The notes beneath the pieces are model-generated. The model searched no databases. It saw only the letters and a list, made by a program, of their open reading frames with translations, and was not told the origin of the DNA. Shown piece after piece: positions 49,303 through 57,506 of a stretch of 64,000 bases of DNA. Source of the DNA: Shimia sp. R10_1 (GTDB lineage: Bacteria; Pseudomonadota; Alphaproteobacteria; Rhodobacterales; Rhodobacteraceae); the NCBI RefSeq assembly GCF_017744095.1, contig NZ_JAGHQX010000005.1, positions 186,001-250,000 of the forward strand. Direction: 5' to 3'. The position numbers and the translations under genes were made by a program. Within the stretch, counting starts at the first letter, position 1. Every line of letters begins with the position of its first letter.

Positions 49303-49373
49303 CTGGATCATTCTGTCGGTCACCTTTTTGCGTTTCTGATGCGGAAAAGGGGCTGAGATCGGAGTTTATGCGT

Positions 49374-50063
49374 ATGCAAGAGCACACGGCTTTTTCGGAG
49401 GGTGCCGGGCAGTCGCATCCTCTCGGCTGGCCGTCAAGACAGCTTAAAGATGCATATACGTCGATTGTGCAATTGCAGAACGGGTGTTTGCAGTTGCGTG
49501 TGGAGCACAGCACCCTCAAAGGGGTCTCTGCGGAAATGCTGGACTGGTGGTTCAGTGTGTTTGTCTCTCAGCGCGTCTCCTACCGAGGTGATGTGAAAAA
49601 GGCGTTTCTTTTCTGGCACCCTCAAGACCATGTCGACATTCGTGTGTCTGATGACAAAGCGTTGCGGCCGCTCCGGGTGGGGGATGAATTTTACGTTGGT
49701 GAGATGTTTGGTGGTGATCCCAAGTTGCAGAGCCGCGAGCGTGTCTGGGTGTCCAAGCGCGACAATGCTGGGTTCCATGTGTGCCTGAAGCGTGCCGGGG
49801 TCAGAATTGGCAGTATCTGCTACAACTTTCAGGATGTGCCCGGAGGTGTTGATGTGGTGACGGAGGCCACGCTTGGGTTTGAGCGTGGTCTAGCTAAGAC
49901 ACTGCTGAATAACTTCATCGCGCGCTTGAGTTTTAACATGGGCATGTCGGACCCATGGTTGCTGCACAACGTTCAAGAATTTGGATATTTGCAGCATTTT
50001 TTGCCTGAACTGTTTTCCAAGCGTGCGCAGGGTAATGTTGTTACGCTGGAGGATCGGGGCTAA
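49374..50063 (+). CDS. PhlG-like (DAPG hydrolase fold) protein, copy 1
   Basis: This 229-residue protein resembles the diacetylphloroglucinol hydrolase (PhlG) fold: VEHSTLKGVSAEMLDWWF (about 43-60) then FWHPQDHVDIRV (80-91), and a late LLHNVQEFGYLQHFLPELF. Candidate metal ligands by analogy with PhlG are H45, E54, H86 and the pair H198/E202 (HxxxE). The ATG at 49374 has GGAG nine bases upstream; one two codons earlier (49368) is too close to it. A paralogue follows after about 100 bases. PhlG cleaves carbon-carbon bonds in acylphloroglucinols; a substrate here is unknown. Confidence 0.6.
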   Translation: MQEHTAFSEGAGQSHPLGWPSRQLKDAYTSIVQLQNGCLQLRVEHSTLKGVSAEMLDWWFSVFVSQRVSYRGDVKKAFLFWHPQDHVDIRVSDDKALRPLRVGDEFYVGEMFGGDPKLQSRERVWVSKRDNAGFHVCLKRAGVRIGSICYNFQDVPGGVDVVTEATLGFERGLAKTLLNNFIARLSFNMGMSDPWLLHNVQEFGYLQHFLPELFSKRAQGNVVTLEDRG

Positions 50064-50164
50064 ATGGTTGCGCAGCGGTGCTTTGGTGAACTCGCATCCT
50101 TTAGTTCGACTGCGATATTGGGGCGGGTTGTTCTGCAGAATGCAGGAGCGATTGTTCTTTGGTG

Positions 50165-50869
50165 ATGCGTTTCTTTCGTTCAACTGACTTGCCTGAACCT
50201 CGGCCCCTTGATTGGCCGCGTCGGCAGTTTAGTGACGCCAAGTTCGTTTTTGAGCAAATGCGCGATGGGCGTATCATGATCGAGTTGCATCACAACACGA
50301 TCAAAGGTGTGACGCCCGAGATGTTGAACTGGTGGTTTGGCGTCTATGCGACGCAGAAGATACGGATTTGTGAGCAAGTCTTTGATGCCTATCTGATCTG
50401 GCATCCGCAGGACAATGTGGGACTAAGTGTGTTGAGAGGCGACCTCAAGGAGCCTTTGCGCGTCGGGGATGTGCTGGCTGTCAGGCGGTATTTTGCGCGA
50501 GATCTGGCCTTTAAGAGCTATGAACGGTTTCATGTCATGCAACGGGATGCCGAGGCCTTTGCGGTCAAGGTGCACCGGTTTGGAATGCAGATGGCGATAG
50601 CGCGTTGGGAGTTTCAGGCAACACAAGACGGCACTGATGTCGTGATGCGCACCGAAGTCGGTGTTGAGAACGGGCTTGTGAAAGTGATCATGAACAACTT
50701 TATCCTGCCGATGGTTGTCGACATGAAGCTTTTGGATGCGTGGCTACAGTATAGCGTCGAGGAAATTGGCAACTTTGAGTTCTTTTTGCCTGCGCTCTAT
50801 GCGAAGCGAGATCAGGGTGCCGTGATTGATCTTTCGGACGAGTTGGGGCAGAGATCGTGCGATCTGTGA
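50165..50869 (+). CDS. PhlG-like protein, copy 2 (candidate metal ligands changed)
   Basis: This 234-residue paralogue of the preceding gene keeps the same core: LHHNTIKGVTPEMLNWWF (41-58) and IWHPQDNVGLSV. Aligned positions differ at two candidate metal histidines: H86 of copy 1 is N84 here, and H198 is Y196 (YSVEE instead of HNVQE), while the glutamates (E52, E200) remain. It may be catalytically dead or use another ligand set, for example as a partner of copy 1. The ATG at 50165 is used; a TTG two codons earlier is open. The pair arose by tandem duplication and has diverged strongly. Confidence 0.6.
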   Translation: MRFFRSTDLPEPRPLDWPRRQFSDAKFVFEQMRDGRIMIELHHNTIKGVTPEMLNWWFGVYATQKIRICEQVFDAYLIWHPQDNVGLSVLRGDLKEPLRVGDVLAVRRYFARDLAFKSYERFHVMQRDAEAFAVKVHRFGMQMAIARWEFQATQDGTDVVMRTEVGVENGLVKVIMNNFILPMVVDMKLLDAWLQYSVEEIGNFEFFLPALYAKRDQGAVIDLSDELGQRSCDL

Positions 50870-51061
50870 GTGTAATCGTCTGGTGATGGATGCATTTGCT
50901 GTGAGGAATCGTCAAATAATGAACGTGAGCCGCTGAATCACTTGACGCCCCTGCCAATTCCGCCTAATCACGCCAAACAAAATTCCGGGCGCGGCCTTGG
51001 CAGCGCCCTTATGCTTTGACGGGGCCGTTATCCCCGTGCACCGTAAAACGAGGATGAACCC

Positions 51062-51352
51062 ATGTCGCGCCGTTGCGAATTGACCGGAAAAGGCCCGATG
51101 ACTGGCAACAATGTCAGCCACGCCAACAACAAAACCAAGCGTCGTTTTCTGCCTAACCTGAACGACGTGACCCTGCAGTCCGAGACCCTGGGCCGTGGCG
51201 TTAAACTGCGTATCTCCGCAGCTGCGCTGCGCACTGTTGATCACCGCGGTGGTCTGGACGCATTCCTGGCAAAAGCCAAAGATACCGAGCTTTCTGACAA
51301 CGCGCTGAAAGTGAAAAAAGAGATCGCAAAAGCACAGGCGGCAACTGCCTAA
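51062..51352 (+). CDS. rpmB: 50S ribosomal protein L28
   Basis: This 96-residue protein starts [33 protein letters not shown]-like (the family [25 protein letters not shown] block) and belongs to bL28. It is part of the large ribosomal subunit. Length exceeds the E. coli protein (78 residues) by a C-terminal helical tail rich in Lys and Ala (about 78-96), normal for Rhodobacteraceae. A CGAGGA ribosome site precedes the ATG. It ends at a terminator. Confidence 0.97.
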   Translation: MSRRCELTGKGPMTGNNVSHANNKTKRRFLPNLNDVTLQSETLGRGVKLRISAAALRTVDHRGGLDAFLAKAKDTELSDNALKVKKEIAKAQAATA

Positions 51353-51379
51353 TTTTGCTTACCTTTTTAGGTTTTGACG

Positions 51380-51410
51380 GCCTCGCAGTTTTGCGGGGCT
51401 GTTTCTTTTT
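51380..51410 (+). terminator. Rho-independent terminator of rpmB
   Basis: A stem GCCTCGC/GCGGGGC (51380-51386 with 51393-51399, one T·G pair) with loop AGTTTT is followed by TGTTTCTTTTT. Confidence 0.8.
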
Positions 51411-51451
51411 GTCGCCTTCACAAAGATAAGATGACGTGCCTATATGCGGGC

Positions 51452-51808
51452 ATGATGGTGGCTTTCCGCAGATATCTCACGATGGCTTTGGTGGCTGTGC
51501 TTGTGCTGACAGGGCACAGTATGGCTGTGGCGCGTGGCTTGCCCGGTGTGGCTGGATATGCGGAGTATTGTATCGCCGAAAGCGCGGTGATGGTGCCGGT
51601 GGATGCGGATGGCAATCCAACCGGCCCGGCGCATATCTGCCCGGATTTCAGCGCCTCGCTTTTTACCTGGGTTTTGGATGGCGAGCCGATCCTGCCTATG
51701 GTTTTGGGACACGCGCGCAGTCTGCGGATTGTGCGTGGCGACTTTGATGAAGCGATTCGCACTGTTGCGGTAAACGCCCGTGCGCCTCCTGATTTCGTGC
51801 TCATCTGA
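51452..51808 (+). CDS. Small secreted cysteine-containing protein
   Basis: This 118-residue protein has a signal helix (about 5-28, RRYLTMALVAVLVLTGHSMAV) and a short domain with two cysteines (EYCIAESAVMV and AHICPDFSASLF). ATG codons at 51431, 51452 and 51455 are all possible; none has a strong ribosome site. It lies 39 bases upstream of a PCuAC copper chaperone gene on the same strand, so a metal-linked role is plausible. I do not recognise a family with confidence. Confidence 0.6.
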   Translation: MMVAFRRYLTMALVAVLVLTGHSMAVARGLPGVAGYAEYCIAESAVMVPVDADGNPTGPAHICPDFSASLFTWVLDGEPILPMVLGHARSLRIVRGDFDEAIRTVAVNARAPPDFVLI

Positions 51809-51847
51809 CTTTTTGACACGATACCCTATAGGGACAGGAGACTTGAT

Positions 51848-52327
51848 ATGTCCGTAAAAACAACCGTCGTTGCTGCCATTGCAGCCGTTTCTTTTGCCTT
51901 TCCTGCGTTTGCGGAAAGCACCATTGCCGTGAAAGATGCTTATGCGCGGGTGGCCACGAAAGTGTCCAAATCCGGGGCAAGCTTCATGGTTATTGAAAAC
52001 ACAGGCAGTGAGGATGACCGGTTGGTTGCGGTGTCCTCTGAGGTGGCGAAGCGCACCGAGCTGCACACCCACAAAGAAGATGCGAATGGCAACATGCAGA
52101 TGCTGCATGTCAAAGAAGGCTTTGCGGTGCCCGCAGGGGGCAAGCATATGCTCGCGCGTGGTGGGGATCACGTGATGTTCATGGGGCTGACCCAGGGTCT
52201 TGAGCATGGGGATGTTGTCACGCTGACGCTGACCTTTGAAAAGGCCGGTGACATCACGCTGGACGTGCCCGTGGATCTGGAGCGCAAGCCTGCGCATGGT
52301 GATGGGCACGGTGCGCACAAGCACTGA
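51848..52327 (+). CDS. Periplasmic copper chaperone of the PCuAC family
   Basis: This 159-residue protein has a signal peptide (about 1-22) then a PCuAC fold. Copper ligands are visible as HTHKEDANGNMQM (the H-x-M-like cluster) and GGDHVMFMGL, matching the H(M)x10Mx21HxM pattern of the family. A His-rich tail (HGDGHGAHKH) could bind additional metal. Such proteins deliver Cu(I) to the CuA/CuB sites of cytochrome oxidase. The preceding small secreted gene is probably co-transcribed. It ends at a strong terminator. Confidence 0.9.
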   Translation: MSVKTTVVAAIAAVSFAFPAFAESTIAVKDAYARVATKVSKSGASFMVIENTGSEDDRLVAVSSEVAKRTELHTHKEDANGNMQMLHVKEGFAVPAGGKHMLARGGDHVMFMGLTQGLEHGDVVTLTLTFEKAGDITLDVPVDLERKPAHGDGHGAHKH

Positions 52328-52352
52328 GCACGCTGCAAAGCTCTGATCATTT

Positions 52353-52378
52353 GGCCACCCTTCGGGGTGGCCTTTTCG
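52353..52378 (+). terminator. Rho-independent terminator of the copper chaperone gene
   Basis: A perfect 8-bp stem GGCCACCC/GGGTGGCC (52353-52360 with 52365-52372) with TTCG loop is followed by TTTT. Confidence 0.85.
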
Positions 52379-52383
52379 TAAGA

Positions 52384-53088
52384 TCAGCTGCGTGTTTGAG
52401 CAAGCTCGCGTGCCACCCAATCCGGCACGATCTCTGACGCGGGGCCAAGGTGGACCTCGGCAAAGCGCGATGCACCAGCAGAGGGCTCCAGATTAAGTTC
52501 GAGGGTATGCGCGCCGATGTGGTCCGCATGGGCAACGAAATTGGCCGCTGGGTAGACCTCACCTGAGGTGCCAATGGAGACAAACAGATCTGCCGCGTCC
52601 AAAGCCTGTTCGATGCGTTCCATAAAATAGGGGATTTCGCCAAACCATACGACGTCTGGCCGTGTTGCAGGCGCGGCGCAGGCGGGGCAGGGATCTTCTT
52701 TTGTCATGACAGGTGGCGCTTCCCAGCGGTGGTCACATGCGGCGCAAAGCGCGCCGTCCAAGGTGCCGTGCATATGGAGCACATTTTTGCTGCCTGCCTT
52801 TTCATGCAGATTGTCTACGTTCTGGGTAACAATCAGCAGGGTGCCATCCAGTTCGGCCTCCAGCTCTGCGAGCGCGTGATGTGCGGCATTGGGTGTGGCC
52901 TCCGCGGCATTGCTGCGTCGGGCGTTGTAGAAGGCGTGAACCAAGTCAGGATTGCGGGCGAAGCCCTCCGGTGTGGCCACATCTTCGATGCGATGCTGCG
53001 CCCAGAGGCCGTCCTCATCGCGGAAGGTGCCAAGGCCGCTTTCAGCACTGATGCCTGCGCCGGTGAGGATAACAATATTGGTGCCCAT
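52384..53088 (-). CDS. cobB: NAD-dependent protein deacylase (sirtuin, CobB type)
   Basis: This 234-residue Sir2 protein removes acetyl or other acyl groups from lysine using NAD. Visible motifs are GAGISAESGLGTFRD, TQNVDNLHEKAG, the HMHG catalytic histidine, and four zinc cysteines (CAACDHRW and CPACAA). The ATG at 53088 (MGTNIVILTGAG) is used; the frame is open to 53373 without homology. Acyl-CoA synthetases such as PrpE/Acs are known CobB targets in other bacteria, which links it loosely to prpE in this window. Confidence 0.93.
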   Translation of the reverse strand: MGTNIVILTGAGISAESGLGTFRDEDGLWAQHRIEDVATPEGFARNPDLVHAFYNARRSNAAEATPNAAHHALAELEAELDGTLLIVTQNVDNLHEKAGSKNVLHMHGTLDGALCAACDHRWEAPPVMTKEDPCPACAAPATRPDVVWFGEIPYFMERIEQALDAADLFVSIGTSGEVYPAANFVAHADHIGAHTLELNLEPSAGASRFAEVHLGPASEIVPDWVARELAQTRS

Positions 53089-53180
53089 AGTGGTTTTCTG
53101 CTTTCTCGCTGTCGGGTGGCGGCTCTGCTCTGACTGTGGCAATCTCGCGCTGGACTGGCAAGGTAAGGGAATGATGTGCC

Positions 53181-53609
53181 ATGAAAATTCTGTTTGTGTG
53201 CCTTGGCAATATTTGCCGTTCACCCACCGCAGAGGGCGTGTTTCGCGCAATGGCGCCTCAGGCGCAGGTGGACAGCGCGGGCACTGGCGCCTGGCACGTG
53301 GGAGAGCCGCCTTATGGCCCAATGCAGGCCGCCGCACGTGCACGTGGGTATGATCTGTCGGATCTGCGCGCACGGCAATTTGTGGCGCAGGATTTTGCTC
53401 GATTCGATCTGATCATTGCGATGGATCGCGACAATCTGAGCAATATTGAGCGGTTGCGGCCCGCAGGTGATGATACGCCGGTGCGACTGTTCACCGAGTA
53501 TGAAAGCAGTGGGGCGGAAGCGGTGCCAGACCCCTACTACACCCGCGATTTTGATGGGACACTGGATCTGATCGAAGACTGCGCGCGCGGGCTGGCGAAA
53601 ACGCTCTGA
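53181..53609 (+). CDS. Low molecular weight protein-tyrosine phosphatase
   Basis: This 142-residue phosphatase has the C-x5-R loop as C7-L-G-N-I-C-R13-S near the N-terminus, and the general acid aspartate in VPDPYYTRDF near residue 118. The fold is the arsenate reductase-like LMW-PTP family. Targets are unknown. It is divergent from the sirtuin gene with about 90 bases between starts. Confidence 0.93.
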   Translation: MKILFVCLGNICRSPTAEGVFRAMAPQAQVDSAGTGAWHVGEPPYGPMQAAARARGYDLSDLRARQFVAQDFARFDLIIAMDRDNLSNIERLRPAGDDTPVRLFTEYESSGAEAVPDPYYTRDFDGTLDLIEDCARGLAKTL

Positions 53610-53625
53610 AAGCGTGCGATGGGGG

Positions 53626-53654
53626 CGTTAGTTTCGGAAAATTGAAAACTAACG
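53626..53654. terminator. Inverted repeat between the phosphatase and LysR genes
   Basis: CGTTAGTTT (53626-53634) repeats inverted as AAACTAACG (53646-53654) with an 11-base loop. It follows the phosphatase stop and precedes the convergent LysR stop. It may be a weak bidirectional terminator. Confidence 0.4.
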
Positions 53655-53753
53655 GCTGGTGTTTCTAAAGCAGAGCCTGCCCCTCTTGCGCAGTACACCA
53701 GCGCGGCCCGACAGTGGTTTCGATGTCCAGTTGGAGCCTCGATTGTGTCGCGC

Positions 53754-54719
53754 CTATTTGTCCAAAACGCGGAATTCCTCTTCCAGCCAAGGGAATTTTT
53801 CTATGGCGGGTGTGATCATGTGGCTGGTGAGCAGATTGCGCATGGTCTGCGCCACGTCACGCGGCACTGTGTCGGCCCAATCGCCGCTGGCGAGCAAAGA
53901 AATTGTGCGGCTGAAGGGCGCAAACGGCAGGGGATGCGCGGTGACGCGATCGTGGAAGCGGGTGGCGCGCAAATACCCCAGTGGGGTTGTGATCGCCCAG
54001 CCGATCCCGCGCGAGACCATGGCGATCAGCGAGGGGTTCGAGCTGATTTCAAACCGATGTGGAATGTCGATCTTGCAGCGCTTCAGATGCGCTTCGATCT
54101 GTCGTCCAATAAGTTGTTCCTGCCCGTAGCGCAGCATGGGCAAGTTCGCGAGCGCAGACATCACATCCCCCTTGGTAGGCACACGGCCAGCAGGCGCGAT
54201 CAGGATGAAAGGGTCGCGGGTCAGCGGATATTCGGCAAAGCCGTCCATCACTTCCCCAGAGGTCGCGGTGATCGCAAGGTGCAGGTCGCGGGCGCGAATG
54301 GCCTCTGTGATTTCGTGGCTCGGGGCGGTCACAAGGCGAAACTGACAACGGGTCATGGACTCCGCCAGGGTCGTCACCAGGCGGGGGGTCAGGTCATTGT
54401 CAAAGTCATCAATGATGCCCATGGAGAGCTGGGTGAGGTGCGTGAGATCCATCACCGCCAGCTCGGACTGCGCAAGACGCAATTGCGAGAGCACAGCGCT
54501 CGCACGGATCAGATAGGCCCGCCCCGCCGGGGTCAATTGCATGGGGCGTTTGCTGTGGTCGAGCAGGTCGGTGCCAAGCGCCTTTTCAAGATTGCGGATC
54601 TGTTGAGACACAGCGGGTTGAGACAGGCCCGTGATTTCCGCCGCTTGCGCCACGGCCCCGGTGGCGGCCAGCGCCTCAAACACTTCCAAACCCCTGAGGG
54701 TGACACCTTTGTTCAACAT
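53754..54719 (-). CDS. LysR-family transcriptional regulator
   Basis: This 321-residue regulator has an N-terminal winged helix (about 5-65, LEVFEALAATGAVAQAAEITGLSQPAVSQQIRNLEKALG) and a LysR effector domain starting around residue 95 (LSMGIIDDFDNDLTPRL). The recognition helix GLSQPAVSQQI is typical. It is divergent from a HisD-family gene 89 bases away, so it probably controls that gene and responds to its substrate or product. Confidence 0.92.
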   Translation of the reverse strand: MLNKGVTLRGLEVFEALAATGAVAQAAEITGLSQPAVSQQIRNLEKALGTDLLDHSKRPMQLTPAGRAYLIRASAVLSQLRLAQSELAVMDLTHLTQLSMGIIDDFDNDLTPRLVTTLAESMTRCQFRLVTAPSHEITEAIRARDLHLAITATSGEVMDGFAEYPLTRDPFILIAPAGRVPTKGDVMSALANLPMLRYGQEQLIGRQIEAHLKRCKIDIPHRFEISSNPSLIAMVSRGIGWAITTPLGYLRATRFHDRVTAHPLPFAPFSRTISLLASGDWADTVPRDVAQTMRNLLTSHMITPAIEKFPWLEEEFRVLDK

Positions 54720-54808
54720 TTTGGCTCTCCGGCAGATTTGCCTTTTGTGAATAGTCGCGCGGGTTGGGTCAAGCCAAGAATAGACAATAGAAACTGTGGG
54801 AGACGGTG

Positions 54809-56119
54809 ATGGCCATCACATATTTGAAACGCGCAGACGCTGCTGTGGCAGAGGCAGGGGCCGCAGATGCCCGCGACACTGTGGAGATCATGCTGGCCCG
54901 GATCCGGCAAGGTGGCGAGGCCACAGTGCAGGCGTATGCGCGCCGGCTGGATGGCTGGGATGGGGCCATTGTTGTGGGGCGTGATGAGATGGCAGAGGCG
55001 GCGCGACAGGTTGCGCCAGAGCTGCGGGAGGCCATGCGCTATGCGTATGACAATATCCGTCGCTTTGCGGAGGCGCAGCGCAACAGTCTGAATGAATTTG
55101 AGGTTGAGCTGCGGCCTGGATTGTTGGCAGGGCAGCGCGTGATCCCCCTGCATGCGGCGGGCTGCTATGTACCGGGTGGGCGCTATAGCCATATTGCCAG
55201 CGCTTTGATGAGCATCACCACGGCGCGGGTTGCTGGGGTTGAGGATGTGACGGCGGCGTCACCGCCGCGTCCAGATGAGGGCATTCCGGCGGCGATCCTC
55301 TATGCCATGTGGCTTGCAGGCGCGGATCGTGCCTTGGCGCTTGGTGGTGTGCAGGCCGTTGCGGCGATGGCTGAGGGGCATTTTGGTGCAGGGCGTGCCG
55401 ATATTCTGGTGGGGCCGGGCAATCAATATGTGGCGGAAGCAAAACGCCAGCTGTTTGGGGAAGTTGGCATCGACATGTTCGCAGGGCCCACCGATGTGCT
55501 GGTGGCGGCGGATGACAGTGCCGACCCGGATCTGGTGGCGTGGGATCTGGTCGGGCAGGCAGAGCATGGGGGCAATTCGCCCGTGTGGCTGGTGTGTGAT
55601 GATCTGTCGTTGGCGGAGGCTGTGATGGCCCGGATTGCTGACTGCGTGGCGCAGTTGCCAGAACCCAATCAAAGTGCTGCCAGACAGGCGTGGGCAGAGC
55701 GTGGGGAGGTGATCCTTTGCGCCGATCGAGAAGAAATGGCTGAAGTGTCTGATGCTTATGCGCCAGAGCATTTGCATGTGCAGGCGCGCGATCTGGCATG
55801 GTGGCAGACGCGGTTGCGCAGCTATGGCTCTTTGTTTCTTGGTGAGCGCGCCTGTGTGACGTTTGGCGACAAAGCCGCTGGGCCGAACCATGTGCTGCCC
55901 ACCGACAAGGCCGCGCGCTATACGGGCGGGCTGTCAGTGCATAAGTTCCTGAAAACCGTCACCTGGCAGCGCGTGGCCGATGAAGCGCTGCCAGAGCTGG
56001 TTCGGGCGTCATCGGTGATTTCGCGCGAGGAGGGCATGGTGGGGCATGCCATCAGCGCGGAGATGCGGGAGGCGCAGTTTTTGCGGCCACCCAGTTTGAA
56101 ACTGGTGAGTGGCGCTTAG
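54809..56119 (+). CDS. Histidinol dehydrogenase family protein, possibly sulfopropanediol (HpsN-like) dehydrogenase
   Basis: This 436-residue protein has the HisD fold. Catalytic Glu-His appears in APEHLHV, the zinc ligands in QAEHG and GDKAAGPNHVLPT, and a late EGMVGHA histidine. The C-terminal block YTGGLSVHKFLKTVTWQ and the lack of any his gene nearby fit HisD paralogues such as HpsN, which oxidises dihydroxypropanesulfonate in roseobacters, better than biosynthetic HisD. The ATG at 54809 follows GGGAGACGGTG. A divergent LysR regulator suggests a catabolic role. The substrate is not proven. Confidence 0.7.
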   Translation: MAITYLKRADAAVAEAGAADARDTVEIMLARIRQGGEATVQAYARRLDGWDGAIVVGRDEMAEAARQVAPELREAMRYAYDNIRRFAEAQRNSLNEFEVELRPGLLAGQRVIPLHAAGCYVPGGRYSHIASALMSITTARVAGVEDVTAASPPRPDEGIPAAILYAMWLAGADRALALGGVQAVAAMAEGHFGAGRADILVGPGNQYVAEAKRQLFGEVGIDMFAGPTDVLVAADDSADPDLVAWDLVGQAEHGGNSPVWLVCDDLSLAEAVMARIADCVAQLPEPNQSAARQAWAERGEVILCADREEMAEVSDAYAPEHLHVQARDLAWWQTRLRSYGSLFLGERACVTFGDKAAGPNHVLPTDKAARYTGGLSVHKFLKTVTWQRVADEALPELVRASSVISREEGMVGHAISAEMREAQFLRPPSLKLVSGA

Positions 56120-56170
56120 GGCCGTGCCCGAAGTGCCAGAAACACAAGACATGCCGTTTGTCGTTGCGGA

Positions 56171-56491
56171 TCAGCGCAGGTGGTTGCAGCTGCGCGTCAC
56201 ATCTTCGCCGAAGGCCTTGTAGCGTTTCCAGAAAATTTCGTGGCTGCGGCTGTCGGACTGGCGGATTTCCTGCGCCTTGTGCGGTTCTTTGATAAAGCTT
56301 GCGGCCAGTCGCTGATCCGCGCGCGACAGCGACTTGTTGGCCACTTTCTGAATGCAGCGGCACAGGTTGCGATTGGCCGCGTCACGCTCAGATTGTTGGC
56401 AGGCACGGCTAAGAACGCGTGCGTCAACTTGCTGTGGAACGAATGGGATCAGTACGGCTGCCAGCAGCAGCGCCAGTAGTGCTCGGGTCAT
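56171..56491 (-). CDS. Conserved small secreted protein
   Basis: This 106-residue protein has a signal peptide (about 1-24, TRALLALLLAAVLIPFVPQQVDA), then a domain with four cysteines: SRACQQSERDAANRNLCRCIQKVANKSL and DVTRSCNHLR. The pattern looks like a disulphide-stabilised Rhodobacteraceae family of unknown function. It is convergent with the HisD-like gene. The ATG at 56491 has GAGGC nearby. Confidence 0.65.
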   Translation of the reverse strand: MTRALLALLLAAVLIPFVPQQVDARVLSRACQQSERDAANRNLCRCIQKVANKSLSRADQRLAASFIKEPHKAQEIRQSDSRSHEIFWKRYKAFGEDVTRSCNHLR

Positions 56492-56720
56492 AGTTGCCTC
56501 ATGTCTCTGCTCGGGCCCGTGGAGATTCTTTTGGTCCATCGTTGCGGCCTGACCGGATATCGCGCTTATTATGGGGCAGCTGTTGCTTTGTTGCAATCAC
56601 AAGCGCGTGGGTTTTGAGGGCCAGCAGTCAGGCACTGAAATTGCGACCGTCTGTCTGAGCGTCAATAGAAAGGTCTGCTGTGATGCATTGAGGCTAAGCC
56701 AATGAAATGGAGGAGGAAAT

Positions 56721-57041
56721 ATGCCCAGGATTACCAAGGAAACAGACCTTCAAACCGTAATCACAACCTTTGAAATGACGCCCGGCACCTGTCAGGATCT
56801 GCTGGATGCTCTGACCGAAGCTTATGATCAATTTATTTCAAAACAGCCTGGATTCATTGCGGCAGGATTACATGTGAATGACGCGCAAACGCGGGTTGCA
56901 AATTACTCGCAGTGGCGTCGTCGCGAGGATTTTCAGAGCATGTTGCGCAGTGCGGAAATGCGGGAACGCAACCGACGTATTCACCAACTGTGTCGCAGTT
57001 TCGAGCCAGTGATGTATGATGTTGTCGAGGCTTTCGATTGA
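56721..57041 (+). CDS. Antibiotic biosynthesis monooxygenase (ABM) domain protein
   Basis: This 106-residue dimeric ferredoxin-like fold has VITTFEMTPGTCQDLLDALTEAYDQFISKQPGFIAAGLHVN and VANYSQWRRREDFQSML, the usual ABM core. Such proteins can be quinol or heme-degrading monooxygenases, or simple dimer modules. GGAGGA precedes the ATG. It is followed by a universal stress protein gene 40 bases downstream, so stress-linked expression is possible. Confidence 0.8.
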   Translation: MPRITKETDLQTVITTFEMTPGTCQDLLDALTEAYDQFISKQPGFIAAGLHVNDAQTRVANYSQWRRREDFQSMLRSAEMRERNRRIHQLCRSFEPVMYDVVEAFD

Positions 57042-57081
57042 GCATAGTCTGATCGCAGTTTCAAAGGCTTAGGAGGCCGTC

Positions 57082-57489
57082 ATGTATCATCATATCTTGG
57101 TTCCCGTGGCTTTTGATGATGGACATGATCCAAATGAGGCTATCGCTGTGGCCCGCCGGTTGGTGGCTGAGAATGGGCGCGTGAGTTTGCTGCATGTCAT
57201 GGCGCATGTCCCGAGCTATGTGATGAACTACGTGCCTGAGGGGTTTCAATCCGAGGCCCGTGCTTCAATTGAGGCCAGTCTGGAGGCCATGGGCGCAGAT
57301 TTGCCCCATGCACGCGGCATCGTGAAGGAGGGGGCCGTGGGTAAGACAATCGTTGGTTGGGCCAAAGATGAAGGTGTTGATTGCATCGTTATCGCGTCGC
57401 ATAGACCTGGGGTGCAAGATATAGTACTTGGCAGCACCGCAGCGCAGGTTGTCCGGCATGCCACCTGTGCGATACACGTCACCCGATAG
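57082..57489 (+). CDS. Universal stress protein (UspA family)
   Basis: This 135-residue protein starts MYHHILVPVAFDDGHDPNEAI and ends with the ATP-binding-type motif VLGSTAAQVVRHATCAIHVTR, both typical of UspA. The GxxG-like element lies in that block. AGGAGG precedes the ATG. It lies between an ABM protein and a secreted protein, likely in one operon. The stress it answers is unknown. Confidence 0.88.
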   Translation: MYHHILVPVAFDDGHDPNEAIAVARRLVAENGRVSLLHVMAHVPSYVMNYVPEGFQSEARASIEASLEAMGADLPHARGIVKEGAVGKTIVGWAKDEGVDCIVIASHRPGVQDIVLGSTAAQVVRHATCAIHVTR

Positions 57490-57506
57490 TGAGGAGCTCT
57501 GCCGAA

